DNA of 64,000 nt from Xiphophorus maculatus (Eukaryota; Chordata; Actinopteri; Cyprinodontiformes; Poeciliidae). Shown piece by piece: positions 23,699 to 35,940 of the stretch. The stretch is taken from positions 10,374,882-10,438,881 of the forward strand of contig NC_036454.1 in assembly GCF_002775205.1 (NCBI RefSeq). The letters run 5' to 3'. Both the position numbers and the translations under genes were made by a program. Under the pieces are notes generated by a model. The model was given only the letters and a program-made list of their open reading frames with translations, had not been told where the DNA came from and did no database searches. How positions within the stretch are numbered: position 1 is the stretch's first letter; every line of letters begins with the position of its first letter.

Positions 23699-24583
23699 CT
23701 AATGACCAACCAACCATTTACGTGTTTTGCAGATTTTACTCCACACACTTTTCCACGCGGCCTCTCGGAGCGCGGGGCTGGCCCACAGGTACAGACACGG
23801 AGTGCAAAGCGCGTTGCTCCTGGACAGGATTTTCATTGGATTGTTTGCATCGTTTTTAAAAGTAACATGCTTTCCTGTCAGTGATGACAGAATCATATAG
23901 GACATGCTTGGCCCCCAGAAGAGCAGGAAAAACACAACCACCACTATTATGATCAACAGAGACTCTTTCTTACTTTCTCTCTCTGGGCCTGGAGGCTCTC
24001 GGAGAAGCTGGAATCTGACCACGAAAAGAAGCTTAATAGTCATAGACACTTTGGTGATGATAATTACAAAGATACTTATTCTGCTATAAACTGCAATGTC
24101 CAAAGCTTTCGACAATGGGACCATGCGCTGGATGACCAAAAGGCCGTAAACATGCACCCAACTATAAATAGCCACACAGACAACAACTTTTGTGGAGATA
24201 AAACGAGCATAAAAGAACGGATGGCAAACAGCAAAATATCGATCAAACTGTGCAAATAAAAATGTCATAATATTAACCCCTAATAGAGAGGGCAAAATAT
24301 AAAAAGTCCCGTTTTTGGAAGGATAATCCTCAGTTACATCGAAAAGAAACTGATAGAAAATGCCACAGCCAGTCAGTGTGTCAGAAACGCTGGTGTTCAA
24401 CATAAATATAAAGCGGTGCTGCACTAAAAGAGCCCGGGTGGAAATGATGCCGCACAACACAGAGCCCGCTACGAGCACAGTGCTGATCCCCGATATGATG
24501 TGGAAAATGAAGAGAAAATAATCTCCTGGAGAGCTGAAGTCAACACACAGAGGAACCAAAGTTAAATTGCCGGGCAGGATCAT
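23699..24583 (-). CDS. Class A orphan GPCR, cluster gene 3 (294 codons)
   Basis: Same family as its neighbours but clearly diverged. I place the start at the ATG at 24583 (MILPGNLT), which aligns with the N-termini of the other members; an in-frame ATG 19 codons upstream would add a tail without counterpart. The sequon NLT, TM2 SVSDTLTG, DRYFAVCHPF, TM6 FWGPS, TFKNDANN before TM7 and TPCLYLWASPALREA are all in place. The NGTFYILPSLLGVN entry to TM3 is strongly conserved. It lacks the TM3-loop 2 cysteine pair. The frame ends RKWLVGH with TAG. Unlike the other four, this stop is not inside a convincing splice donor, so the C-terminus may be complete here. Third codon positions are more AT-rich than in genes 4 and 5. 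Confidence 0.82.
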   Translation of the reverse strand: MILPGNLTLVPLCVDFSSPGDYFLFIFHIISGISTVLVAGSVLCGIISTRALLVQHRFIFMLNTSVSDTLTGCGIFYQFLFDVTEDYPSKNGTFYILPSLLGVNIMTFLFAQFDRYFAVCHPFFYARFISTKVVVCVAIYSWVHVYGLLVIQRMVPLSKALDIAVYSRISIFVIIITKVSMTIKLLFVVRFQLLREPPGPERESKKESLLIIIVVVVFFLLFWGPSMSYMILSSLTGKHVTFKNDANNPMKILSRSNALCTPCLYLWASPALREAAWKSVWSKICKTRKWLVGH

Positions 24584-25134
24584 TATGGATGGAAATGTAG
24601 TGGAAGCAGCCCAGTATGATCTGCCACCAAAACATAACATTTATTAAAACTACGAAGCTTTGGGAGTTTTAATGACTTGCCCCTTTCTGATGGACTGGAT
24701 GCTGTGCATGGTGTTGTTAATGGATTGGATACGTTGCTAATGATAGTCTTTGCTCCTCCCATAACCTGGATCCCGTAACTCATGCATTAGATTGATGATG
24801 TAATTCTAATTCAGATTTCTTACATTTGGCTGAAAAGAATAATGCTAAATTCATGGTGAGGCTGCTGTCAGAGGTGCTGAAGCTGTGGATTTGGTGGTTT
24901 CCCATAACAAAGTGGAATTAATATGAGGAGAAAAAATAAAGTGCCAAGAGGTAAAAGTAACAATGTGAAGTGTACAGAACTAGAACTAATCCTATAAATT
25001 TCTATAAACAAGTCCTATTCTAACAAGACAGTGAATTTGATTGAGTAAGACTTTCTGTTTTCACTTCCTTGTTTGTTGTTAATCCCTGAAAACAGAAAAA
25101 ATGTTTGACTTCATAAAGGGAAGTGACCCAAAGT

Positions 25135-25250
25135 CAGAGGTGGGTAGTAACTAGTTACATTTACTGAGTTACATCTACTTGAAGAACTTTTTGGAAAATA
25201 AAAAATAAACGTTTTTGTTGTTTAGTAGTTTTACCTTGCAGTACTTTTCG
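25135..25250 (+). mobile_element. Fragment of a dispersed fish DNA-transposon-like repeat
   Basis: The segment AGAGGTGGGTAGTAACTAGT followed by TACATTTACTGAGTTACATC resembles a very common short repeat in teleost genomes (alternating GTAACT/GTTAC blocks). I recognise it by memory of its style only; class and full extent are not determined. Confidence 0.4.
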
Positions 25251-25809
25251 CTCTGTGCTGTGGGCAGTGCTGTGATTCTTTTTTATTGCAAAGAGAATCA
25301 GTCCTTTTTAAACTTTTGTCATGTTTTCTTTAGCTTCACTGTTTGTCAGTCAACCACCAAACACTGTCTTAAAAACACATACACAAAGCTCAGCATTAGT
25401 CTTTGTTGATCAAGAATATTGAATATTTAGATTATTTAACTACATGGAAGAAAATCCTTATTTGAACGTCTATTGGTTATAACAATAAACACAGTATAAA
25501 AGAGTATAATAAGTCAAGACCACAGACGATAATCTTAAGCCTACTCACGTGTTGTTTGAGTTTTATGAGTTGTGATCCACCATTTGGAGTTCCTTAATGA
25601 GATATAAATGGGTTTGGAAAGTTTTTGATGCAATGTGGACATTTCTATTGTTTTCTGCCATTTCCACCTGTAGGACATTTCATATCCGCTTTGAGAATGG
25701 ACACTTTTTCCACAATCTGGTTGTAATTCATAGGCTATTTATTCATTTTCATGCTTTGCTTGTTGCCAACGTTACAGAAAGTAATCACACAATTAATCAG
25801 AAGAAACAT

Positions 25810-25810
<1 letters not shown>

Positions 25811-25845
<35 letters not shown>

Positions 25846-25846
25846 A
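25811..25846. repeat. (TA)n(GA)n compound microsatellite
   Basis: About 10 TA units followed directly by 8 AG units. Confidence 0.95.
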
Positions 25847-26683
25847 GTCGAGTTGATGTCCCGGTTCATCGTGGGAGGGAGCAGCTCAAAGTCAATCAGC
25901 TGCACAAACTGAGAGTCTCAGCTGTTTTAAAGTCTTATTCTTATGGTGGATTGAATGGTTGTTGTAGGAGTAGACTATGCTGCCTAAATAAAACACAACC
26001 AATGCAGGTAAAGATCGAAAATAGTAGATATAGTTTTCAATGTATGACATTCAGAGTAACGTGAAGAAACTCTGCTGTTTTTTCTTGTTTTAATCACATT
26101 TAATGGTTTTCATACAACAACGCAAGTACATACAAGATACCGTTTTTAGATCAGTCTTAGGGGACAAATTTTGGCCCAGTTTTCATTGCAAAACTGCTTT
26201 AATTTGACATAATTGATCAAACAAGAATGACCAATTTGATATTAAGCCACAGCATCTCAGTTATATTTAAGGCCAGCCTTTGACTATGCCGCTTCAACAC
26301 CTTGATATCACTCTGTTGAGCCATTTAAAGCTGGACTTTGTTGGTATATCATCACTCCAAAATTATGGTTCCAACAATTAAAACAGATTGCACACCACCA
26401 CCACTGGTAATTATATTTTATTACCAGTGGAAATCCTTACCTTTGTGAAATTCTGTGTGCAAATGAATTTAGACTTAACAAGAAATTCCACTTTTATTCC
26501 ATCAATCCACAGAATATTTAACAAGCAGGCTTAAGATCATCAAAAACATTTTGGCAAATGTAAAATTTTCCTTTCTTTTTCTATTAAATGACAAAATACT
26601 GGAACATTTGAATTAAGAGCATTTTTACCAATCTCATTCTTATTGTTTGTTAGTTTGTATATTTATTTGAATTGCCATTCATC

Positions 26684-26734
26684 ATTGCCATGGCAATAGC
26701 CACTCTTCCTGAGGTCCAGGAAGAGTAGCCATTG
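26684..26734. repeat. Nested palindrome and 18-bp hairpin
   Basis: ATTGCCATGGCAAT (26684-26697) is a perfect palindrome. Overlapping it, 26694-26711 pairs with 26717-26734 at 16 of 18 positions around a 5-base loop, including a perfect ACTCTTCCTG stem. Confidence 0.75.
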
Positions 26735-28754
26735 TTGAATCATGATCACTAACCACATCTTATATAAGAAGGCTGGAGAAATGTTGTGTCATGGACAGAT
26801 CAACGTGGTGGACCACCACAAGTGGGACATTTTTCCAAATTAAACTTAAAAAATGTATGCTTCACCGCCACATAATGAACATGCTGAGCTTGACAACATC
26901 CAGCTACAAACACAATATGAAACGAAATGGGAAAAATAGAGCGGGAGTGGGAAGGACTTGCAGTAGTTGGGTCAGTCTCAGAAACAGAAAGTTGTTGGTG
27001 ATTCATTTGAAGGTAGAAATCATCCAGGTTACAAGTTTTACTAAAGAAAATAAATAATAAAAAAACAAAGAGTAAATATTGAAAATGAGGGTGTTTTTGT
27101 GAGACATGAAACAGAACTAAGGCATGGAAATGTTTGACCATTCACAAAACAAAACACATTAGGAACACACACCTGGAAAGAAGAAATTCAAAGAAAGCCA
27201 CAAGACGCGTTGTCTGCTGTTCTCCATAAGCTTTGTTGGCGACACAGAAAACACATGGGGGGAGGAGTACAACACTAAACTTGTTGGTGAACATGTAAAA
27301 TGTTAAAAAAAAAAAAAAAAAAGCAAAAAAAACAACTAATGCTGCACATCACCCTGACACATCATCCCCAAGAAGAGTGGGGAAAAACAAAAACAAAAAA
27401 CAACTAATCTGTGTTATGCTGATTTAAACTAATGTAAAGTATTTTAGCAGCTGATACGTGACAACAACAAGAATCTAATACCGAAAGGATGCCGATGTTC
27501 TGACTTTAACAACCAAACTCAAAAGATAAATGTATTTTTTCAGCGCATGCTAAGCTAACTTAAAGTTATTCAAGGTCTTCAAGCAGGTGGAACGAGTCAC
27601 GGAGCTATCCGAGGTGCTGAACCTTCAGACGGGACTGAATCAGCTATTTTTTGTACAGCTCACTATCCGACACCCAACCATTTTGGATTACTAAAAGCTT
27701 ATTAAACAAACTTCGAAGACAAAACGGAGTTTTCGAATGCAGTTCATGTCCTTTTATAAGCGCATTTTCTCCGCGTGTCTTTCTGTTAGTTGTTTTATTT
27801 TCTCAGTGCAGCATGTGAAGTATTTCATTGAGATATCAGATACCAATATGTCTTCATTTTGTTCTTTTCTTATGATCGTTTAATACGAACCATACACAAC
27901 TGACAAATTATCTGGTGCGTAAGGTTTTATGTTTTTTCAGTCATTTTCTGCACATTTTCAGAGTTCAGTTGGATCAAAACTGAACATTTTTGATCGAACC
28001 TGCGCGTTTTACGACAAGGCGCGTAAATTTGAACCAATGTTTCACTTTGTACAAATTGTAATTTCTTATTTCGATAGATGTCTGCTTTTAATTGTCTGTC
28101 GGCATGTCCGTTAAATCTACTTACAATAATCAAAATGCATGGGTATAGTTTGAGGTTTTTGCCAGATTTAAACATGTTCGTTCACATTGGAAATTGACAA
28201 TGTGAAATTAGTTCATTCTAAACGTAACCAATTTAATAAAAAAAAAATAAATTAGTTCAACAAAACGAATGGGTCAGCTATTACGGAATTACTTGTCAAA
28301 ATTAAATATTTCAAAAGCGTCTCGTGAAATTGTTGCTAAATACATTCAACTTACATCCAACTGGATATTAAATTGATAAATGAGTAAACATGCCAAAGCA
28401 GATCTGCAGATGGATTTTTGGCTGATTTTGCACTTTGAAACAACACAATCACATTTTAAAATCCGGATTATTTACTAGCAAACATGTTGAGCGTTGCCTT
28501 GTGCTTTTCGTTTCATACGGTCCATCGAGAGGCATAAAAAATTGCATTTTTAGGGAAGTCGTGTTAGTTTGTAGGTGATTAAATACTTTGATTAAATACT
28601 GCTAGTATATCTTCTTTATTATAACTTTGATGATGAAGGTGCTTCATTAGAGGTCACTCCGGTCATATTAAAGGCCACTATGTAGGACAGCATCCACTGT
28701 GTTAGATTTACTTCTCGCATACAAGTTAAAAACGGATTTTGATGTAAGCGCTCA

Positions 28755-29621
28755 TTACCTGCCCTTCCTCCAGGGGCAGACCTTCTGCCACACGGTTCTC
28801 CACACGGCGCCCCGCAGCGCCGGGCTCCCCCACAGATACACGGCCGGAGTGACCAGCGCGTTCATCCGCGCCATGGTGGCAAACAGGTTGGTGGCTTCAT
28901 TCCTGAACCTGAGCCCCTTCCCAGTCAGCTGCCGGACAATGATGTTAACAAAGGACGGGCTCCACAGAGCCAGGAAACATATGACCACAAACACAATGAT
29001 GCGCAGAGACTCCTTCTTGCTGTTCCTGTCCGCGCTGGGCGCCTCTCTCACCAGCTGGCTCCTGGCTATGATGTACAGCTTGACCGTCATGACCACCTTA
29101 ATGAGAACTATGACCTGCAGGGTCATCACACCGAACGCGTTCATCTGGGCCGCCTTTGAGATGGGAACTAAGTTCTGCGCCGTCAGGATCGAGTAGGTGT
29201 AGATCCAGCAGAACCCACAAACTGAAATGACAGCAGGCCTTGTTATGTAGCGGTTGTAAAAGAAAGGGTGGCACACAGCAAAGTAGCGGTCAAACTGAGC
29301 GAAAAGGAAGGTAAGGACATTAACACCGAGGAATGACGGCAAAATGTAGAAGGTTCCGTTCCTGGAGGGGTAGCCCTCTTGGACGTCGAAGAGGCCGAGG
29401 TAGTAGACCGAGAAGCCGGTCAGAGTGTCACTGATGCTGGTGTTCAGCATGAAGATGAATCGGTTCTGGCCTCGCAGGAACCGGTTGGATAAGATCGCGA
29501 TGACTACCGAGCCGGCCACCAGCACGGCGGCGGTGGCGAACAGGATGTGGAAGATGAAAATGAGGAAGTCCTGTGGGCGGACAAAGTCCACCGACAGAGG
29601 GACCGTGCTGTTGAGGAGCAT
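28755..29621 (-). CDS. Class A orphan GPCR, cluster gene 4 (288-codon ORF)
   Basis: Seven-transmembrane receptor of the cluster family, GC-rich at third positions. It opens MLLNSTVPLSVDF with the sequon NST. TM2 has NTSISDTLTG, loop 1 has QEGYPSRNGT, and TM3 ends FDRYFAVCHPF. TM6 carries LWSPSF, loop 3 FRNEATN and TM7 TPAVYLWGSPALRG. There is no TM3-loop 2 cysteine pair. A short charged third intracellular loop joins TM5 and TM6. The frame ends AAG GGC AGG TAA TGA, where CAG|GTAATG looks like a splice donor (GT at 28758-28757) in the same phase as genes 1, 2 and 5. A - strand AATAAA at 28620-28615 would also allow a normal short 3' UTR. The upstream region has a good TATA box and a long GATA array. 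Confidence 0.85.
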   Translation of the reverse strand: MLLNSTVPLSVDFVRPQDFLIFIFHILFATAAVLVAGSVVIAILSNRFLRGQNRFIFMLNTSISDTLTGFSVYYLGLFDVQEGYPSRNGTFYILPSFLGVNVLTFLFAQFDRYFAVCHPFFYNRYITRPAVISVCGFCWIYTYSILTAQNLVPISKAAQMNAFGVMTLQVIVLIKVVMTVKLYIIARSQLVREAPSADRNSKKESLRIIVFVVICFLALWSPSFVNIIVRQLTGKGLRFRNEATNLFATMARMNALVTPAVYLWGSPALRGAVWRTVWQKVCPWRKGR

Positions 29622-29654
29622 CCTGAAGCTCCAGGAAAGAAGCAGCTTTCACCG

Positions 29655-29663
29655 CTTTTTATA
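29655..29663 (-). promoter_or_regulatory. TATA box of cluster gene 4
   Basis: TATAAAAAG on the - strand, ending 34 bases before the ATG. Usual TATA-to-start spacing would leave a leader of roughly 10 bases. The tetranucleotide array begins 57 bases further upstream. Confidence 0.6.
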
Positions 29664-29719
29664 GGCTGGACAGTGGTTGGTTAGGAATGAGACAAACCTC
29701 CAGAGAGGAGGGGGTTCAT

Positions 29720-30279
<560 letters not shown>

Positions 30280-30954
30280 AAGTTGACACTGCGTTTTGCT
30301 TTCTATTGCACATTATATGCATTTTTCAATCCATCATGTTTAATGACCTAACAAACACACATTTTAGCATGTGTTGTGTAAATATCTTAAGATTGAACAG
30401 GAATTCAATACCTTTTGGTTGATCATTGTGAAGGACACAAAACCACTCAGTTAAGTACTGAGATAAATTTGCCTTGCGGCCACAAGAGGGCGCACAAGAC
30501 ATGTTTCTTTCTTTCAGTGGGTTTAACACTACAAAATTTCACCAGAAGGATTTTCACAAGCATTTCAATTATGTAATGGAGTGGATTGTGCAATGTAGTT
30601 ATAAAAGTTAGATATAAATCATGAACAGTATCCAAGTAGAAAAAACCAATGCATTTATATTCAAGGTTATATTTCAGTGCAGCAGTCTGTAAGCAGTGAT
30701 GGTTGCACAGTCTGATAATGTAGTTGATAGAAGGAATAATCAACAGTAATGTTGTGTATTTTGTGTGTTTAGGACGCAGCAGCTGATCACTGCAGGAGCT
30801 CTCCAGCTCCATAGTGATGAAGTGAATGGGACTGGAAACATTGTCCAAGAGTAATGTCATTTTTTGCAAGAACATTAACAATCAACTCACAACAACATTC
30901 TGGCATATTTAAAACAAAAATCAAAGAAAACAAAGCAATTATTGTCCTCCTGTC
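30280..30954. other. Intergenic region between cluster genes 4 and 5, left part
   Basis: AT-rich sequence between the tetranucleotide array and the Tc1-like remnant. No supported gene, RNA or repeat seen; the open frames are short and unrecognised. Confidence 0.4.
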
Positions 30955-31665
30955 TGTTCTCAATTAGAGTTAGATCTGAACTTTGAATGAGCCATCCTCA
31001 CACATGGACACATGTTGACCTGTAGCATTTCATTATAACCTTGGTGTCAGGAAACCTGGGTGCCACAGGAAGGTAAAAAATGTTCATTTTGGTTACATCT
31101 GCAGATCAGCCTTACTGTGGCCTTTCTATGGTCTTGTGGCAAACTCAATACTTTTATAGTTTATTTGTAAAAATTGCTTTCTTCTATAAAGTCCAAATTT
31201 ATGGAGTGTTTAATTTTTTTGTCTTCTTGACAATAATCTCAGCGGATCTGAGCAGCGGATTTCTGCATCTCCTCCAGAATCACCATGAGCCGGTTATCCA
31301 CTCACTCATGTCAGTTTAGGTGTGCAGACATGATTTAGAAAAATAGTAGTATTTTCCATTTCCCAGTGATGGACTGGGCTGATCTCTGTAAGACGTCCAA
31401 AGCTTCAGATATATGGGTTTATAATCCTACCCTGCTGTACATTTTTTTCACAACTTTCTTCTTGACTTGTCTGCTGTCTTCATTGGACTTCATGATGCTG
31501 TTTGTTCATTTACAGAACATCTGCATTGTGCTGAGAAACTGCATTTGCTGAAGTTCAAAGCACTGTATCTTGGGTACAAGAATGATCATAAAAGATTCAT
31601 ATATTTGTTTGAATAAAAGAATATAAACCTCTTCCACTAATTAGTCGCTGCTCCCTGTCTATTCT
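30955..31665 (-). mobile_element. Truncated Tc1-like transposon remnant
   Basis: The sequence follows the antisense of fish Tc1-like transposase: TTCTCAATTAGAGTTAGATC, CTCCTCCAGAATCACCATGA, TTCATGATGCTGTTTGTTCA and TCCACTAATTAGTCG all match characteristic blocks in order. The middle is deleted, no frame survives and the ends are lost. It ends about 140 bases before cluster gene 5 and so supplies its upstream sequence. Confidence 0.7.
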
Positions 31666-31807
31666 TCAAGGGAATTAAGCTCGCTCAGGGTAATACCTTC
31701 CTTCTTCTACATAAATCAGATTAGAGGGCAGCCCCTCTGCTGTTTCCTTACAGCTCCCTATAACACTTTCTTTCGCCTTGAGGCTCTGAGGTGGTTTCTC
31801 TGCATCT

Positions 31808-32674
31808 ATGGCTAACTTCAGCCATGTTTTGTCTCCTGTGTTGCCTCTGACGAGCTTTGGCAACGTGCTGTTGTTTCTTTTCAGCATTGCCCTTGCTGCG
31901 GCGATCATCTACCTGAACGTGTCTGTGTTCCTCTCCATTCTTCTGAGCAGGTCGCTGCGCAGCGAGAACCGCTTCATGTACATGCTGAGCACCTGCCTCA
32001 GCGACATCTGCACCGGTGTCTCTTATTATTACGCCGGCGTGCTCGATGTGAAGGATCATTTCCTGTCCCCAACGCGCACGTTTTACATCGTGCCCACGTT
32101 TCTTGGCCTCTCCTTCATGGCCACCCTGGCCGCGCAGGCGGACCGGTACCATGCCGTTATGTCTCCTTTTAAATATTCCCAGCGCATGACCAGAAACAGA
32201 ACCCTGTTAGTTATCTTCGCGTACTGGTTCTATGCGTTCTTCGTCGTGGCTGTGCAGAACCTGGTCCCAATAGGGACAGCTCATAAGCTCACCAGCATCG
32301 GTACATTTATCGGGAACATTTTTGTTGCGGTTATAATGATAGGTCTGAACATCCGGCTGTTTATCATCGCCACCTTCCAGCTGGGCAGGGAGCCGCCCTC
32401 TGAGGAGAGAGACAACAAGCGCTCCTCGGTGTATCTCATTCTGGTGGTGGCTATGTTTTTCCTGGCGGCCTGGATCCCCTTGTTCTGTCATATTACCGCC
32501 TGTAATTTCATTGGCACCACCTGCTACACCTTTAGGAATGAAGGCACCGATCCTCTTCGCATTTTGCCCAGGGTGAACGCTGCTCTGACCCCTGTTCTGT
32601 ACTTGAGAGGGTGCAAAGCGCTGAGAGTGGCGCTCTTCTCCACAGTGTGGAGACCCTGTTGTAAAAACAGGTGA
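31808..32674 (+). CDS. Class A orphan GPCR, cluster gene 5, divergent, opposite strand (288-codon ORF)
   Basis: The most diverged member and the only one on the + strand. It keeps the N-terminal sequon (NFS, 3-5), a TM1 Asn, TM2 STCLSDICTG, DRY followed by HAVMSPF, TM6 AWIPLF, the TFRNEGTD hallmark and TM7 LTPVLYLRG. Loop 1 lacks the GYPSRNGT sequence of the others (it reads HFLSPTRT), though FYIVPTFLG at TM3 entry is conserved. No TM3-loop 2 cysteine pair. GC-rich coding sequence in an AT-rich setting. The frame ends AAC AGG TGA GG, a strong CAG|GTGAGG donor-like sequence (GT at 32671-32672) in phase 2; a possible continuing exon is at 33009. Ligand unknown; the ILPR...TPVLY end of TM7 recalls GPR148/OR131-type receptors, unproven. 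Confidence 0.82.
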   Translation: MANFSHVLSPVLPLTSFGNVLLFLFSIALAAAIIYLNVSVFLSILLSRSLRSENRFMYMLSTCLSDICTGVSYYYAGVLDVKDHFLSPTRTFYIVPTFLGLSFMATLAAQADRYHAVMSPFKYSQRMTRNRTLLVIFAYWFYAFFVVAVQNLVPIGTAHKLTSIGTFIGNIFVAVIMIGLNIRLFIIATFQLGREPPSEERDNKRSSVYLILVVAMFFLAAWIPLFCHITACNFIGTTCYTFRNEGTDPLRILPRVNAALTPVLYLRGCKALRVALFSTVWRPCCKNR

Positions 32675-33008
32675 GGTGCTGATTGTGTTTCTATACATTT
32701 TAGGCTGTTTAGAGAAAAAATTTATCACACGTTTAAACTGCACCTATCAAATTTACTGTTTTGTGTACATCTGAAATACTTCCAGGATATACATCTAAAT
32801 TATAAATGAATACAATACCACAGAAGAACAATTTGTACGATTGAGAATAGGTGAGTAAAAAGTGGAAAATAACCTCCTCCAATCAGAGTCGTACTGAAAA
32901 CCTTCTTAATGTCACAGTTCAGGTCTTTTCTTTCTCTCATTCTGTGCTCTTACTATGACAGCTGTGTCTTGGCCTGCTGACCCAAACTCTTTTGCTCTCT
33001 CTGTAAAG

Positions 33009-33057
33009 GCTACTTCACCGACATCTTGGCCCCTCTATCCAGACCCGACTTAGTTGA
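33009..33057 (+). other. Candidate C-terminal exon of cluster gene 5
   Basis: A pyrimidine tract (CTCTTTTGCTCTCTCTGTAA) leads to an AG at 33007-33008. Joined to the phase 2 donor at 32671, the frame continues RLLHRHLGPSIQTRLS and stops at TGA 33055-33057, adding about 16 residues across a 338-base intron. It is speculative: no relative was available for comparison. Confidence 0.3.
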
Positions 33058-35439
<2,382 letters not shown>

Positions 35440-35940
35440 ACGTCATAAGCTTGCAACATGGCGTCCCGAAGGCTGTGAGATGAGCAGGAGGATGGTAAAG
35501 AACGCCTGAGAACGGTCCTACCGATGTAAAAAGGTATTTTCAACACGTTATTTCTCTTTACGGTGACTTGGGAGTGGACAAGCGGAGCTGCTTTGGTGTC
35601 TTTATGTTTGGTTCGGCTGCAGGAATCGTAAGGGTATTTTTCCCCTCTTCTACGGCGTGCCAACAAAAAAAGGGGGCTCTGCTGCTGGTGGCTGTTACAT
35701 GCTCTACCAGGCTGCTTAGCAAAGCTGTAAACACACAAAACGGGTTTGCAAAACGCTTTTCTTGAGTTTTGGTGCTTAATCGCAGAGCGCATTGTTTGCA
35801 AATATCGTGGCGTTTATTTTCTCGTCGCAAGACTCCCACGAGAGATGCCCCACAGGACGGCTGTGTATACCAGATAATTACCGGGGCTGGTTGGCAGAGC
35901 GCATCAACGACGAAAGAAATTATCTCCTATAGAAACACTG
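35440..35940 (+). promoter_or_regulatory. hic2: Candidate hic2 promoter and first noncoding exon (CpG-rich)
   Basis: This stretch is much richer in CpG than its surroundings, with a CpG roughly every 15-25 bases, as in a promoter island. It contains ACGTCA (half CRE) near 35440 and CAACATGGCGTCC at 35455-35467, which resembles a YY1 site of the kind found just after transcription starts. Possible donors are GT at 35495 and 35534. hic2 coding starts in an exon with an acceptor at 49809-49810, so a noncoding exon must lie upstream; this is the best place seen. No transcript evidence. Confidence 0.45.

Larger units (their letters stand above)
24584..28754. other. Intergenic region between cluster genes 3 and 4
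   Basis: AT-rich, no supported gene. It includes a dispersed-repeat fragment (25135-25250), a TA/AG microsatellite, an imperfect hairpin at 26684-26734 and an A run at 27303-27321. TTTATT at 28615-28620 (AATAAA on the - strand) is a candidate poly(A) signal 135 bases beyond the stop of cluster gene 4. Confidence 0.4.

Noticed and set aside
24584-24640. Upstream in-frame ATG of cluster gene 3 (19 extra codons)
   Set aside because: The internal ATG aligns with the starts of the other four receptors and keeps the N-terminal sequon near the start.
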